A DNA stretch of 64,000 bases, taken from positions 155,280,517 to 155,344,516 of the forward strand of contig NC_088099.1 of NCBI RefSeq assembly GCF_036370855.1, in the 5' to 3' direction. This DNA is from Dromaius novaehollandiae. Lineage: Eukaryota; Chordata; Aves; Casuariiformes; Dromaiidae. The translations under genes and the position numbers were made by a program. This document shows positions 1 to 14,370 of the stretch, in pieces. The notes beneath the pieces are model-generated. The model ran no database searches, was not told where the DNA came from, and saw only the letters and a program-made list of their open reading frames with translations. Numbering within the stretch: the stretch's first letter is position 1; each line of letters starts with the position of its first letter.

Positions 1-2627
1 ACTCAAAGTGCTTAGCAACAAGTAAAGCATGAAAAATTAAAATTTGAACATTTTGGCGGTGTAGCAGAAAGTTATGAAAGAATGGTGACAACAGATATAA
101 CTGAAGATTTCTGTCCTTTTTAACCTCAGTTTGAGATGTGATAATTGCTCGGATCCCAGGCACCCATAGTCATAAGAAGGCAACCTTCACCCTCACCAGC
201 AATTTTTTTTCTTCTTCCACCAGAAGGCTGTGATTGCTTCTTTCAGATGTAACTTTGTAATAGTGATTGGTCTTTTTCATCGCAAGGCTGAAGTTACTCT
301 TTGGCCTGAGATTATTCTTTGAGTTCTCTAGGACCACTCCAAAAGACTTATATACTTATTTGAGAGAGTGCAGGATCTCCTAGCACTTACAAGATAGGAA
401 AGAGAAGAGTCCTCTAGGTTGTGAGGGGAGAGGCGCTAAGGCACAAAAAGCACTAGGAACATCTGGAAAGTTTTAGAAATTCAAATATGTCCTTCCAAAA
501 TTAAAATAAAGGTGAAGAAAGGATTTAGCTCATGAAAACTAGCCTGTCAGTAATTGCAAGCCCTTTTTCCCTTTGAGTGACACACGATGTCATCAGACCA
601 CAGGAAACCAGAGGATTTAAAACGCAAGAGTTAAAGCAGTTACAAATGACACAAGGCTGATGTTTACACGGTGCAAGACAATACTCCATGCATCATGGAT
701 ACTGAGGCAACTCTCAATCTGTGAAAAATACAGCATGCATGAGGCCAGGGCCTTTATTTTCTTATGGGAGGGTACAGACCTATTTGTTATGCAACTTAGA
801 CCTAGGAAGTGGTGTGGGGTTGGTTTTGGCTTCTTTGACATGGTTTTGGATAAGATTTTGGTATGTGGGCTTAAACTGAGCTCAGATTGCAAACTTCAAG
901 AATTCATCATTTCTAGTGGCTTGCAAAAGTGGTCCAAAAATGAAATCCTGTGGGACAACTGATGTTTGAAGAAATGCCACAATTAAAAATGAAATAAGGA
1001 ACATGAAGTAGCTATTGGAAAATGTGGTTCATTTTATAATATGATTGAATAATAGAACAAACACTTACGAACCCGCAACTAAGCCTGAAAGTGTGGGACA
1101 TGGTTTTAGATAGAAATAATATGCAGCCAACTGTTTCAGAAATAAGCAAAGTGCTGTAATTGGTGAGATCCTGAAATGCATGTGCTGCCAGTTTTTAAAT
1201 GCACCAGGCAAACTTGAATTTGTATTTGTTTTGACTCAATCCCCTGAAATAAATTTGGATCAGATATTTAAAATCCAATTATGCTATCTGCCATATTTCA
1301 AATGCTAAAATAAACCCCCTAAAAGGAAATAAGGTCTCCTTACAGCTTTCAAGTGGGTATTAGTGCTGGGAACAACCGAAGAACACTATCATCTTGGTTT
1401 CACTTCACTTTTGACTCCCACTGAAGCAATGGTATATCGGAAAAAAAACACAGGAACTTCTTTCTCCCCGTAAAAATATACATGATGCTTACTAAAACCC
1501 AAACGGGTTGCCAATGCACCCACATGCTTTATGGTTTGTGTTGTGTTTTCTGAGTGAAAACTTCTCGAGCACTTGAAATTGAAAAAAAGAACAAGAGAAA
1601 ACAAAGGAGTGAAGCAAATTTTCCACTGTAAACCCATTGTCCCCTAGCTTGACATAGAATGTAATTTATTATGTGCATTGGTACTTTGGGACAATGGTTT
1701 TTGCATACTTGGAGAACACTGGAAATAGAGAAAAGTAGAAAACAGAAGGCAAGGATTTCACCCGTTCTTTTTTTTCAGCTTTGCTCTCAGAGGAATTCAG
1801 TGATAATCTTCAGGAGCCTTTGAGCATGGGCGTGAAGGAGACAGTAGGAAATACACACTAAAACTGGCCCGATTATACACCAAAGTACAACCTTCAGCTC
1901 CCAAAGGACCATCACATCTATTACACTCTGGTAGCTTGGCAGGGAGGCCTGGAAGTGCTCTTAGCTATGAGACAATAAGCTATTTTATTTATAAATATAT
2001 CATTTCTAGTGTACCTGGGAGCATTTTTCTGTCATGTCAGCATTCGTCTCATATGAAAATCTCGGGTGAAAAATCATTTTTGTTGTAATAAAAAAATATT
2101 GATAGCTAATTCAGTGTATGAATTGTAGAGGTTTCAAACTCAGACTAAGAGGAGCTCCTGATATTGTACTGCAGAGGATCGATTGCTTCAGCTTCCCATT
2201 AGGTCTGTACCGTCAGTGGAACAAAGGATTTTTAACTTTTTTAAATTGCTGTTTTCTTTTAAATTGCAATCAGCATGAGTATCATCTTGTAGCAGTGATT
2301 TGCCAGGTCCCACAGTCCTGTCTATAACAGCATTGGTGAAAGTCTGAAAAAAACGTGGAGTATCTCAGGATGTAAGAACCTAGAGCAAATTTGGACCTGA
2401 CCTGGCCTCAGTTCTGCTTGGCAGTAGTTGTGCGGTGGCTGAGAGCACCCCCACTTTGTGAAGGTGTTACCCCTGGAAAATAGCTACCTTACTCCAAGGT
2501 CTCCTATGATTCACTTTGGTAGAGGTGAAATTCTCCCACTTTCTGTGGACTAACAGTCTGACATTTTCTCTCATGAATCTGGTTGCTCTGACATATTAGC
2601 CCTAGCTCCTGCACCCTGTATGCTCCA

Positions 2628-2648
2628 GGGTTAGGGTTAGGGTTAGGG
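2628..2648 (+). repeat. Short interstitial telomere-like array, (GGGTTA)3GGG
   Basis: Perfect GGGTTAGGGTTAGGGTTAGGG of 21 bases in otherwise ordinary sequence. It has four G-triplets, the minimum for an intramolecular G-quadruplex. Confidence 0.95.
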
Positions 2649-3043
2649 CCACCTTATGACGTTTTTTTGCTATGTCTTTCAGTTTGATCAAGATAAGCAA
2701 TAAAAATTCTACAGCAGTGCTGGCAGCCTGTAATCCCAGATATCACCCTTTCTATTACCACTTCCTTCCAGATTTTTGTCATTGTTGGACACAAGCACAT
2801 GAAGTGGGTTGTCTCATCATTTGACCTTCCACAACTCCTGTGACAGCAATTTTCATCTGACCCACATCTAAACCATGTGGGTTGGCATCCAGGTAATTTT
2901 ATGCAAAATTTGAAAATTCCTCAAGCTAATTTCATTCCTTTTGGATCCCAGCTGATAAAGCCAGGGATCCTTTCCTTCTGTTTGTCATGTTCATTTTGAC
3001 TGCTTGGTTCGTTTTCCTGCCATTTCCTTAGAGAATGGGCAAT

Positions 3044-3107
3044 GGGAGGGAGGGAGGGAGGGAGGAAGGCAGGAAGGAAGGAAGAAGGCGGAGAGAGAAG
3101 GGGAGGG
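3044..3107 (+). repeat. GGGA/GGAA purine microsatellite
   Basis: An imperfect run of GGGA units passing into GGAA and GAGA units, all purine on the plus strand apart from two C bases. Confidence 0.9.
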
Positions 3108-6100
3108 TTTGATCAAACTGTAAAATACTATAATGCAAGCAATAATTCTTCAGGATGTTGATCCACTTCTGGTAATTTTTACTGAACAGAGGTCAGACCT
3201 TGCTAGGTGGCGGCACTCACCTGTTCTGAGGTGATGTTTAGCCTCTTGCAGGTTGAAACCTTTTGTAAAGTATGAAGAAGTCTTCTACAGTGCCTCGATC
3301 AGGCTTAACTGTCCAGATGGCTTTCAGAGTGCCTGATTTTTAAGCTATGGTTTAAGTGGTCTAAAATTGAAGAACCTCACAGCTTTGATGAGCCCTGCTG
3401 CATAGCAATATCTATATCATACAGATGTATTTCACACATTTCTATTTTTTAAATTTACCTTACTTCAAACACCTAGAAGGATCAGTTCCCATGTTCCCAA
3501 ACCTATTTTAATATTGTTACTATTTTTTACCTAGATAAAAGTGAAGGCTGTTGCTAATGATTAAATAGAATAAAAGATATTGGGACACTAAAAATCCCAG
3601 GAGCTTTCACATAATATTAAATCATACCTTTAATAAACTTGTAATTTCTCCCAGCTGTATTCATTATCTGAGGACTGTCTTATCAGAGCAACTAACCAGA
3701 AAAGTTCTAAAAAATCAGAATATGTTTCTGCATTTCTGACTTACTTTTCCCTGAATATCTTAGGATGCACCAGAAATGTGAACTTCCACAACATTATCGC
3801 ATCATTGCCCAGGTATTTACTGCATCCATGTCACAAAAAGGCCACTGACACGGAAAGAGTGTAAGTGAATGGATAACTATGACCTCTTTTGGGGGTTGGT
3901 AAAATATGGTCAATTTATGCCACTGTCAGTAAAACAATTATAAGCACATATTTTATCCTAAAGTCACTGCTGACTTTAAAGGGACTGCTTGTATGTTTAC
4001 TTTTGAGTAGCCACATCAGTTCTTAGCAGGATCAGGCCTCCGTAGCATAAATCCCTTAGGAGAGGGATCCTTATAGTTCGCTATGGCTTGCCTATAGATG
4101 CCCTGCACTCAGTTGGTGTGGCAGAAACAAGAGCAGAGCACAGCCATAGGACTCCTGACTTCCCATTTCAGCTTTGTGGGAGACTCACCCTTCTCCTAGA
4201 GAACAGGAATATGGAAATAAGCAGCAAGGGCTTTATCAAGAAGGTTGCTGCCATCTCTTACTCCACTATATGTCGCAAACACAGTCCGTGCTTCAAGCAG
4301 TCCTTAGAACCCTCATTCTAGGGATTTAAACAAAATATTTCTTCATCACTTCTGAATTTTAGAGCAAGTACAGAATAAGCGCATGGTTTCTCCAAACCTC
4401 AGACAATTTACTTTGGCTACCAATACACCCACAGAAAGAGTTTTGCGATTTATATATTTATCCTTTCCTTACTTAGTATTGATTCTAAATAAAGAAGAAA
4501 CCATGCTTGACGGGAAACCTATGAGTAAGGACATATGAATTAAAGAGTTTGTTTTATCTACCCACTTTCCTTTTACTGCTGCCAAAAAAGAAAGTTTTCT
4601 TCTTTGTAGTAAAAGTAATAGTGCTCTGCGTATAATCATTACAATATAGATTAAGCAGAACCTTGTTTTTCAGACATTGACTACTGAGAAATCATTAAAT
4701 TATTATTACTGCTCCATTTTATTATTCATATTTCATTAATCTTACCCAGTTTTTCCAACCTGCTTTGTTTGAAACATATACTCACAACATTCATAAAATT
4801 CACCTCAGTTATTTGCCTATCACTACAATCTGTCATTTTATAGGTCTTATACATTTGGTTTAAATTCATCAGATTTTATGTCTGCTGAAGAAGTAAAAAT
4901 GAGGAGGTAGCTCTGTGATAGCAAGTGTCATGAAGGTAATTCAGTCTTCTGAGTAGACAACACTGCTATGCTAATAAAGTTCTAATAATTTTATTTTATA
5001 TCCATATATTTCTATCAGTGCTAAGAGGCAGCCATTTTCCTCAATGGATAAGTTTAAAACAGTATTTTTGTTATGTCTGTGGGGAACTATAATAACCTTG
5101 AACCAGCACTCCAGATGCAGGTTGCACTATATAATTAGGTACTCTAGATAAACATTACTGTAGAAGTTAGAACTGAATGAACTTTTAAGGAATGGAAAGA
5201 AAGGGAATTATGATCCAGTGGTAAGAATACAATTCTGGCGATGGTCATGTAACAATGTTTTCCTGATGATAGTTTTACCCATTTGTTTTAGTAAATAAGA
5301 TAATATGCTTGGAAAAAGAATTAAGATCTTTATTTTTAATGCACACTCCTTGTTTTCAAATTTCAGCTTGATATGTATTACTGCAAGATAGGAAGTAAAA
5401 GCAGTTGAACGCATAAACAGCCATATGTACCCAGTTTAAGATTCCTTAGAAAATGCATGGTCTTGCTCCATTAGTATTACTTCATCGCTTGCCATAATTT
5501 TATTTTATACAAATGATCGTTAGGCATATGTGGGAACTCATCGTATGGTTCACAGAAAGAAAATAAAAGTACTCCACGAGGAAGCCAAAACACCACATGA
5601 AGACAGTAGCAGGCTTCAGAGCCAGCAGTACTTTCTATACATGCTGGGGAGGCTGTTTCTGTGCCACAGTGGTGTTGAGATCCCAGTAATAAACCTATTC
5701 ATCTCAGCAACACAGAGGAATACAGTGTATTGTTGCCCCAAGCAAGTAAAAAAAAGGTTAAAACTTCTGATACAGCATTGACAGTAGCATGGGCATGCTG
5801 AGCAGAGGTCAAAAACCCCACTGAAGTCAATAGGAAGACTTCTGCTGATTCGAGGAGGTTTAGAAAGAGGACTCGTTGGTATATGATGCTTTGTGAGAGA
5901 GACTCGTCCAACACAGATGAATGGTATGTCTGTGTGTCCCACCCAAATAAAAAGAGAGATGGTTTCTGCTCCTTGGTGTGAGTCTATGAAGTTGACACTC
6001 AGCTTAAGAAGTAATTGATTATTGATTATTTCCTCCTACACCAAAACAAAGCTGCCTTAATGTGTACTCTGGACTGGCTCACCCTGTTGATAATAAGGCT

Positions 6101-6875
6101 TTGGTGGCGGTAATGGAGGGCATCTGCTCCTCACCAGAGCTCATACTCTGCATACCGTTTTCCTTACTCATGCCTTCATTTTAGTTCTGGGAAAGTGGCC
6201 CATACCTAAATTGGACGTGAAGGAAATGGGTACCAAAATAAGACTGTAGAAGGCGAGAAGCTTGAAAGTTTTTTTTTTTTAAAAAAAAGACAAGGCTCGA
6301 GGATTAGACAATGCCAGAGATATTCTCAAAATATTTGAGCAGCAAATGTACAAATATTTCTGAAGCAGAATTGAAACTTACAGTTTAGCTTCTTCTCTTG
6401 CGAACTCTAAGGGGGAAGTCTGGTCCGTGGCATAAATCCAGCAGCAGCACACATTGAGTTCAGATTCCATGGATATTTAAGGGGAAGCTGGATGGCTACA
6501 ATGTGTTAACATAAACTTGTGGAACCAAGTAATGGGATGGCCTATAAACTACCACAATTTCCCAAATTAATGTAATCAAAAGATGTGTTTACGGCCGCAT
6601 ATCTTTTCAAGCTCTGGTCCCAGAAGAGCAGCAGCAAGGACAAATAGACAGTACCCACTTGGGTGCTCTGCCAAGGGGCTGCTGGAGCAACCTGTCACAC
6701 GCTGAACCAACAAAAATTCAAATATCTCACCCAGCCTATGCTGGATACACACAAAAGCAGGCACTTTAGCTATAGAAATGGCTATAGCAATCATCAAAGC
6801 TGCATTAGTATTTTCATTGTTTTGTATGGTAGGTAGCTGGGTAATCTGACAAGCACCAGCTGCCCCACAGGGCTG

Positions 6876-6880
<5 letters not shown>

Positions 6881-6934
<54 letters not shown>

Positions 6935-6943
6935 TTTTTTTTT
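6881..6943 (+). repeat. (CT)23 microsatellite followed by a T18 tract
   Basis: Perfect CT dinucleotides from 6881 to 6926 continue into 18 T residues. On the minus strand this is A18(GA)23, which opens a long, meaningless frame of RE repeats. Confidence 0.98.
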
Positions 6944-7844
6944 CCTGGTGTGCTCTAGTCAGATTATTTGGAAGTGGATCCCAGAACACTGATGTATATG
7001 ATCCTTGCTTGATGATATATAAAGGTTTTCTGAAATCACCTCTTCTATTTTTCCACTTGGAGCAGCAATTGTCATCTGTCAGGGCCCACATTTATTTTAA
7101 ATCCTATCACACCACTGCCAGGAGAAACAGCAAAAAAAACCATAGGTTTGGAGTCTCTGAAAATCTTTTTCATAGTCTAGCTTTAGTGACAGGAGCTTTT
7201 AATGTTCATTCCATTCTTATCCCTGTGCCTCTCTGAGTCATGATTCTCTTCAAAGGAGGTGATAAAACGAAAAGTATAGAAGCTGCCTTTAGATCAAAAA
7301 GCAACTTAAGAATCTGTATTTCTCCAGCTGAATCTCACGTGGGAAATCCTTCATCTTCAAGGCAGGCTCATCTGTCAAAATAAACCATGGTGGCATTTAA
7401 ATATGTTTCCTTTGTAATTATGTTTCACTTTCTGCTATTTTATAATTAGTTGTTATTTCTAATATGCAGTGGCTGCAAAATTTCTACATGCTCATAACTC
7501 AGGGTTGAGGTCTTGAGACATTTCTTTGTGTGGAGGGAAATCACAAGTTCTTCTGTCTTCCTAAATGATAGGCTTGGTGAGTGGGGGGCAGCAATTTGTT
7601 AGTGACTGGAATAGTATGGCCCGAAGGCTAGTTTCAGAAAAGGTGATCTGGAAAACACAGTTTACGTAAGTGTTGAAAAGAGCCCTTCATAATCTTTTGA
7701 ATAGGCGTTCCAAATATCCACAGTACAAATGGCTGGAGTATAAGTAACCATAGGGGAAGAAGTGAAATCTTGGCAAGGACTTAAGAGTAGTTACACGAGG
7801 AAGTGTTCTGCAGCACAGAAAAAAAAAAAAACAACAGTGGTATA

Positions 7845-8070
7845 AACCCAGAGATCTGTGCTGGGACCAGTGCTATCTCATATACTAATGTGGGAAGAAG
7901 CAGGCAGCAATCTAGTTAAAATCTGCTGATGACTAAGTTGTTTTCAACAGTGAAAAACTGTGGAGGCTTGAGAAACACTAGATGGATTTATAAACACTGG
8001 ACAACATTTCTCATGTGATGAACTTGGACAAATGTATTGATGCCAATGTGTTTTACATAGACACTACTTC
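7845..8070 (+). mobile_element. Probable ancient CR1 LINE fragment (reverse transcriptase region)
   Basis: GAGATCTGTGCTGGGACCAGTGCTAT, then TCTGCTGATGACTAAGTTG, then a block resembling the 'acaaatggcaaatgaaattcaatgttgataaatg' part of CR1 follow in the right order, with small deletions. The first block sits in the reverse-transcriptase coding region of CR1. Identity is lower than for the other copies, and the edges are uncertain. Confidence 0.5.
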
Positions 8071-11000
8071 TCCGGCATCTATATGACTCAGAAACTACTA
8101 GAAATTTTTATGGGAAAAGATGAAGGACATTGTGGCGTTCTCACTGACTATCAGAAGAGGAGAGCTGTACCTTTGCAGCTGCGGATCAAAAGCCAAGCAG
8201 AAGGGTTGTGTGACTCAAAGACCAAGAGCATTCTGTGTCTCTTCAGCAAAGGGATGTCCGCACCTGCAAATCCAGGCCTGAGGGTGGAAGGAAAATGCCC
8301 AGCGAGGCAGAGCAGTAGGCTGAGCTGGCAGGTCCTGGTGCTGGGCATACAGAGCGCCCAGCGGAGCCTGTGTGGGTTGTCCTTGTAATGGTACCAACTG
8401 TAGAGTCAATGCAATAAATGCAGAAACATAAGGAGCCACAGTGTTTGCCAGCAACTTCATTTTGCAAGCTGTGATGCCACAGTGAGGTCAAACAAACTGT
8501 ATGTCCACTTGCCTGCCTGCCCACTCACTCAGGTAAAAGGCCCAACACCTCAACCTCAAACTTCAGTACCACATTTAGCTGATGTCAACGGGAAACAGCC
8601 TCTGACACTGAGGTGGCGTTGAAGAGAGAGGCTATATATAGGCCCTGTACTCAGAAATGGTGTGTACTTTTGGAGGGCGAGTTAAAGGAACCAGGATAAA
8701 AGTTTCCACCCAGCTAGGAGAAAAAGGGAAAGCCTGCAAACAGATCTGAGTCAGGCCTTCAGGGAAGGCTTGGGAATGATGTCTGTTTGGATGCTCACCT
8801 CACTTTTATCACTCAGTTATTGTTGCCAGAAGGTATTTTTTTCTCCACAAGAGGTTGCCCCGATGCAGAAAGCTCTGACTGAGCCCTGGCAGACCCCTTG
8901 CTGCTGGACAGGCTGCTCCGGCAGCTGCAGAGCTCTGCCACAGGTGACGGTCTCAGGGGAGTCCAGTTTCCAGTGCTACTCCTTTTCCCCATAACCTTTT
9001 GACTACCACCCATTTTGATATTGCCACCCATTTCCATTCCACCGTTTGCTGATCCATTTCATAGAAGTTTCCATTTCACAGACTTCCAGTTTGCATTGTG
9101 TCACTATTATCCAGAGTTTCACCCCACTAGCAATGCAGCCCATAGAAAGTACTTATTAGAGAAAGCCTTACTAACTCCTTCCCTGCTATTCTTATGAAAA
9201 AATAGCAGAACATGAAATATAACCCCCTGTTTATACTTCATAAGTATGATTCCTAAGCAGCAGTAAAACATCAAGAACATCTGAAATCACTGAAGAAGCT
9301 AAAGAAAACAGACAGGACTTGTTTTCCTTCATAGATACCAATATATTTTCATTTACTTCTTTCTATTAACTGGGTTTCCTTGACTGTGTCCACAGCGATC
9401 TCAATTGTAATTATGGAGCAGTTAACCTGTTCCCCATGCCTAACATAACCCATAATTAGTTGTCTCGTGTCCACAGTTTATGACTCAACTCCGTGTGGTT
9501 TTTCTATATCAAAGGCTTGGTTACCAGATTTTTTTTTTCTTTACCACAGTACTTGTGCCTGTACTGGCAGAGGGCAGCAAAACCTGAGCACATCTGTTTC
9601 GTTTGAGGACAAAACCACCAGAAAACCAGACAGTTTTATGAAGATCTTACTTGGGTGCTTTCCAAATACTACATAATCTTGCAGGAGAAATTGTTTTCTT
9701 GAGGAACAACCAATATATTTAGATATTCAAGTAGTCACTTGTACACTGAAGTAAAATCTATTCAGACTGAATACTATCTTTGTGCCTTATCTAGAGACAA
9801 AGGAGACCAAAATACACATCTTGGGGTGGGGGTGGGCTATTCTACTCCTTTGACAGGCAAGTGTTTTATGCAATGAATTCATAAACCTCTATATTAATTA
9901 TGTTTCAATATCTCTTAGGGCTCTTCATTTGGACGGATAAGATCATCCGTTATGAGAAAGTAGATTACTTTGAGTTACAGCTTTGCTGAATAAGAATGAA
10001 CATTTTAATAAATGTTTAGGCAAGTTTTGCATTTGAATAATTTTGCAGTGACACATTGGTAAAAGAGGTGTGCAGAAAACAAACAGGCAATTTAGAGTGA
10101 TATAAAAACACAGACAACCACTATTCAAGAACAGTTAGTTAGATAAGGATAATTAAATGAACCGACCTAAATGTTAACTACACAGTCTGTTTGTGAAGCT
10201 GAAGCTTTCTGACCACACCAGTCACTAGAGGCGCAGCTCAGTTCCTGAATCCAGAGAAGGTGCTCACTGCAGAAGAGCCATTTCACGGGCACTGACCTGC
10301 CTCCTGTCCACCAGACGGGAACGGATACTCATGGGAAAGTTTCACATTGTTTATCTTTGCAGAAGGGATGTATTTTCCCTAGTTAAATCACAGCTGGGGA
10401 CATTGTCTCAATACCGTGATGTATCTATCACCGAGTAGTCCCAATTAATGGGTATTGCAGTTAAAGGAACATAACAGTTGTGTAGCTGTGATTATAGACA
10501 AGAAAGAAAAGTGTCTAGGGAAGGGCTTCTCTTTTTCCAAGTGAGTTGGCAATTTATATAAGATTTGTTTGTTAAAGTCTCCCATTTGACCATCAGTGCT
10601 GTGTGTTTTTGTTCAAGGAGATGATAAGCAAAGTCTGATGTATCACTTCTGCAGTGCAAACGGGCCAAATAAAGAATATTTGATGCTTTTACAGAATGGG
10701 ATGTCTGTCTCACCATTTTTCCATTTCTTAAATATAGTACTTCTGGCAACAGAGCAATGAATACAAAGTCCTTTGTATAATTTTCCTGGCAGCAAGGAAT
10801 AAATGATGTGCTAATGCTTTGGCTCTTTAAGGATTATTAATTAACACAAATGAACAACTGAACTGTATTTCAGTAGAGGGAGAAAAATACCATGGCAGAT
10901 GATTCAATTAACATGGCCCAATTTATCTTAGCCAAAAAAATTTATAAAAAATTTAACCCTGAGGTATTTTACGTGGGTTTAACCAGATCAAAGTTGATGG

Positions 11001-12484
11001 ATTATTAACCATGGACTGGCTGGACTGTCCTGATTTTGTAAGGTCTGTGACTGAAATGTTACCCAGATGCTGAGAAGACTATAGGAAATCAAATGTTCTT
11101 TCTTGCATGGAGATAAAGTAGAAAAAAAGTCTCTCCCTTGTTTGCATGACATAAAGTCCAGGAACACAGATCTTCATCTCTTCCAGCTTCTAGCTAATAT
11201 TCAGTAGGGCCCACTCAGAAGCACTAGTGCAGAAGGGAAGATTTATTTAAGAGAAGAATCTACCCCACATTTCAGATCCTAGCAATGAAGTAAGCAAGCA
11301 GTAAGCTGCCCAGACTAGCGTCAATATTCATAGGAAAAAGAAGCATGGATCCTTCGAGTTTCACCTATGGCTAAATTCTGATGGAAAATGGCAAGCAAAC
11401 TCCGGAGAACTCTGTTTAAGAGAATGTACAATAAAATCAGCCATGATTTTCATTTCACTTGAAGAAGTAACTGTTAATTTTCAGTCAGTTTTAATATCTT
11501 TTCTAATAACGCAATAATAATTTCTGCATTTCACAATTACTTTCGTATATTATATTTAAAATCTGTGGGGATTGACAGTATTCCAAGCTGAGTGAAAACA
11601 TTTTGGCATGGATGATAGACATTCGCCTGTACCTTTCCCCATCTCTGCAAAAAGGGATGTTCACTATCGTCATTCATCATACTCTCATAATACGGTGATG
11701 CAAAGCATCAATATATGTGTTAAGGGCAATGTATCTTTTCACAGTTAAAAATAGAAAAAGGACTTCTTAATGTAGAAATTTTGCAACTGTGGCTTTTAAA
11801 GAAATGTCTAGTCAGATATGTTTTTACTGGTTTGCAAAACTGAAAACAGGATTGTCCATTAAAGTAATGAAAGTATGAGTTCAGATTTCATTATCACATA
11901 GTTTTAGATCAGCTCTCTAATATCTCTCTACTAAGTGAAATAAATGTGAAGATTAAATGTCATTGATATCCAGAGAATGACAAATCAGACAGGACTCTTA
12001 GAACTGCTTTCCAACAGAAGATTTTTCTTGTAAGGTTTTCTACTTGTTAAGCCATCAGTTTGTGCAAAAAAGAAAAAACCAAAGGAAAAAAAAACACAAA
12101 AAACCCAAAACAGAACCCATAATTTTTCAGTTAGAAAAGGTTAAAAAATCAAACCAGCTAAGAAATGGTAAGAAAACATTTCAAATTTTCAAACTTAAAA
12201 CTAAACAGAAGGCAGAAATTCCTGGTAGTTTATGCTTTTTTACAGAAAATGCTGGAACATTAATAAATCTAATAAACCATAAATTAACAAGACACATTAA
12301 TATGAGAGACTGTGGGCTTACCATAGGCTTTAGGGGCTTTGATGTTAGCTTGGAGGATGAATTTCAGCAGTTGTGTTTTCACCATTTTGAAGATGATGTT
12401 TGACCATAGGTGTGGATTTTATTCTTTTGCAGATAGTCTTACAAAGCAAAGACAACACACAACTTTGGGTCCATAAGTAGTCAC

Positions 12485-12600
12485 TGCATGCCTAACTTAA
12501 GTCAGTTTGTCTTGTCTCTGTGGGTCGGTTTCCTTATAGGGAAATGGAAATAATGTTTGCTTTCTTTATAAGAGTGCGGTGAGCTTTATGTTTAAAGCTA
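12485..12600 (+). mobile_element. MIR-like SINE fossil
   Basis: TTGTCTCTGTGGGTCGGTTTCCTTATAGGGAAATGGAAATAATG, followed by a GTGAGCTTTATGTTTAAAGC block, parallels the MIR core (…CTCAGTTTCCTCATCTGTAAAATGGGGATAATA… then GTGAGGATTAAATG). It is old and degenerate; recognised by eye. Confidence 0.6.
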
Positions 12601-14310
12601 TGTTTAAAAATACAATAAGGTCCTCATGTAAGAGATACTTTAAAAATGAAAGTGTATATAATTAGATAAATATTCATAAATTGGATCCAGTTTACCTAAC
12701 TTCAGCAACTAACTTACTTGTGGCTAAATTTTGTGGCCTAATACCTTTACCATAAGCAACCACATTCCCTGGACAGTCAGTAGGGAGAAGCAGGTTTTTA
12801 AGTTCTCCTGGATGGAGACATTCCTCTTGTCTTTTGTAGACTCCCCATTCGACATTACACATTTACTTTCGATGGAAGAATTTTTTTCTGAAAGCCTTCA
12901 AAGGAATCTCCTTTACTTCATGGATACCTTAGGGATAGCTTTGTTAGGTGCCTAAAACTATGGCACAATTTCAAGGTCTCCTAGCTGAGCAGGCTAGAGC
13001 CTACCTAGCATTTTCACACTGACAAAGACAACTGCTAAATCTTTGAATGTTTGTTGATGAGTTGAGTTGATCACAGCAGAGAACTGACAAGCAATAACAA
13101 ATGGGGTATTTTTGCTTGTATTCAAAATTCTGAAGGGCAATAATTTCATTTGAATATGCAAAGAAAAGGCTTGGAAAAAGAGCAGCCTGTTTTATTTGAT
13201 CGTTGCACTCTTCACTTCGTAGGTAGCTGTAGTAATAAGCAAACTCTCCCTGTAATTGTGGTAGTGCACAGTCACTGCTCCCTTGAGCTGGTTGGCTCAT
13301 TTGAGATGGGTGTCTAAGTGTGCTGCCTGTTTTAGCATTTAATCCCAATAGTTTAGGACAACCACAATCTTTTAAGCATATAATTCATCTCAGTTCCCCA
13401 TGAAAGTTTTGAGGATTTTCATGGCCATCCCGGTTTTCAAGGTCTTTTGATGAACTTTGCAGGCCACCAGAAGCTTACATGAGCACATGTACATGTCCTC
13501 TCCATATTTTCCACCTCCCAGATTAGATACTTTCTGCTGTGTGCCTTGTTGTAGAGGGTAATGCCATCCAACTTCTCACTTACCCCTCTATTTAGAGGTC
13601 TGTGTTGGACAGTCTGGCTTTCAGCAGTGACGCAACTTTATTATAATAATAATGCATGTTAATTTATGGGCATCCATGCCTGAAGGATACTGGGCACCTT
13701 AACAAAAACAACTAAAAACAAAATGACAACAAACAAAGGCAAAAGGCCTATAAAAAGAGATCCCTGAAGCCAAGTGCTTAAAATCCCTGCTCAACAAAAC
13801 AGAAAAGGAAATGAGAAAGTCAGAAGCCTTGCCCACAAATGTATTCTGGTGCATATGGGCGACAACGCCTTCCAGAGGCAAGGGAGGAGACCCATCTCTT
13901 TGACCTCCTGGGTGGAACGGGCAATGATCAACACCATTGGTCTGAACTGCCAAGGAAGGACACAGAGCTTCTGAAAGTGGCTTCCTTTTACCTCGGAACA
14001 AGGAACGTTATTGGAAAAGCCACATTATCCTTAAAGCTATGTTGTCTCCCTCCACTTCACTGAAAAGGTTTGCTGGAAAAGATTCTTCTTTTCTTGGTTT
14101 CCCAACATTTGTATGAAGAAATGACACGTAATTTCTTAGATGGTTCTGATGGTCCCATAGTATTTAAGGTTAAACTGATTAGTTTTTGAGACTGGCTGTC
14201 ACCAACTACATCAGATCCCAAAGGATTAGTAGTTTTAAGAAAAATACCAGAGACATTTTAACTTGAGTTTTATTTCTGGCTCTTCAGCAACCAGAAGATC
14301 TTTTGATCTT

Positions 14311-14370
14311 ATTGTTTCTGAGCCTCAAGTGGCTGATCCGTAAAGTGAGGATACTGATTTGGCCCAATGG
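14311..14370 (+). mobile_element. Possible MIR-like SINE fossil
   Basis: TTTCTGAGCCTCAAGTGGCTGATCCGTAAAGTGAGGATACTGAT resembles the MIR core segment around 'gcctcagtttcctcatctgtaaaatggggataat'. It is short and diverged, so the call is tentative. Confidence 0.4.

Larger units (their letters stand above)
1..6880. other. Intergenic, no gene seen
   Basis: AT-rich sequence with only short chance frames. It contains the telomere-like array and the GGGA microsatellite listed separately. A short block at 5818-5850 (ACTGAAGTCAATAGGAAGACTTCTGC) resembles a very old dispersed amniote repeat but is too short to assign. Confidence 0.7.

Noticed and set aside
6576..7091. 171-codon minus-strand frame with a long Arg-Glu repeat
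   Set aside because: The RE run is the translation of the (GA)23 microsatellite; the flanks do not resemble a protein.
12044..12403. 119-codon plus-strand frame rich in Lys and Gln
   Set aside because: It arises from an A-rich stretch, has no domain, no splice or promoter context, and a composition that follows the DNA.
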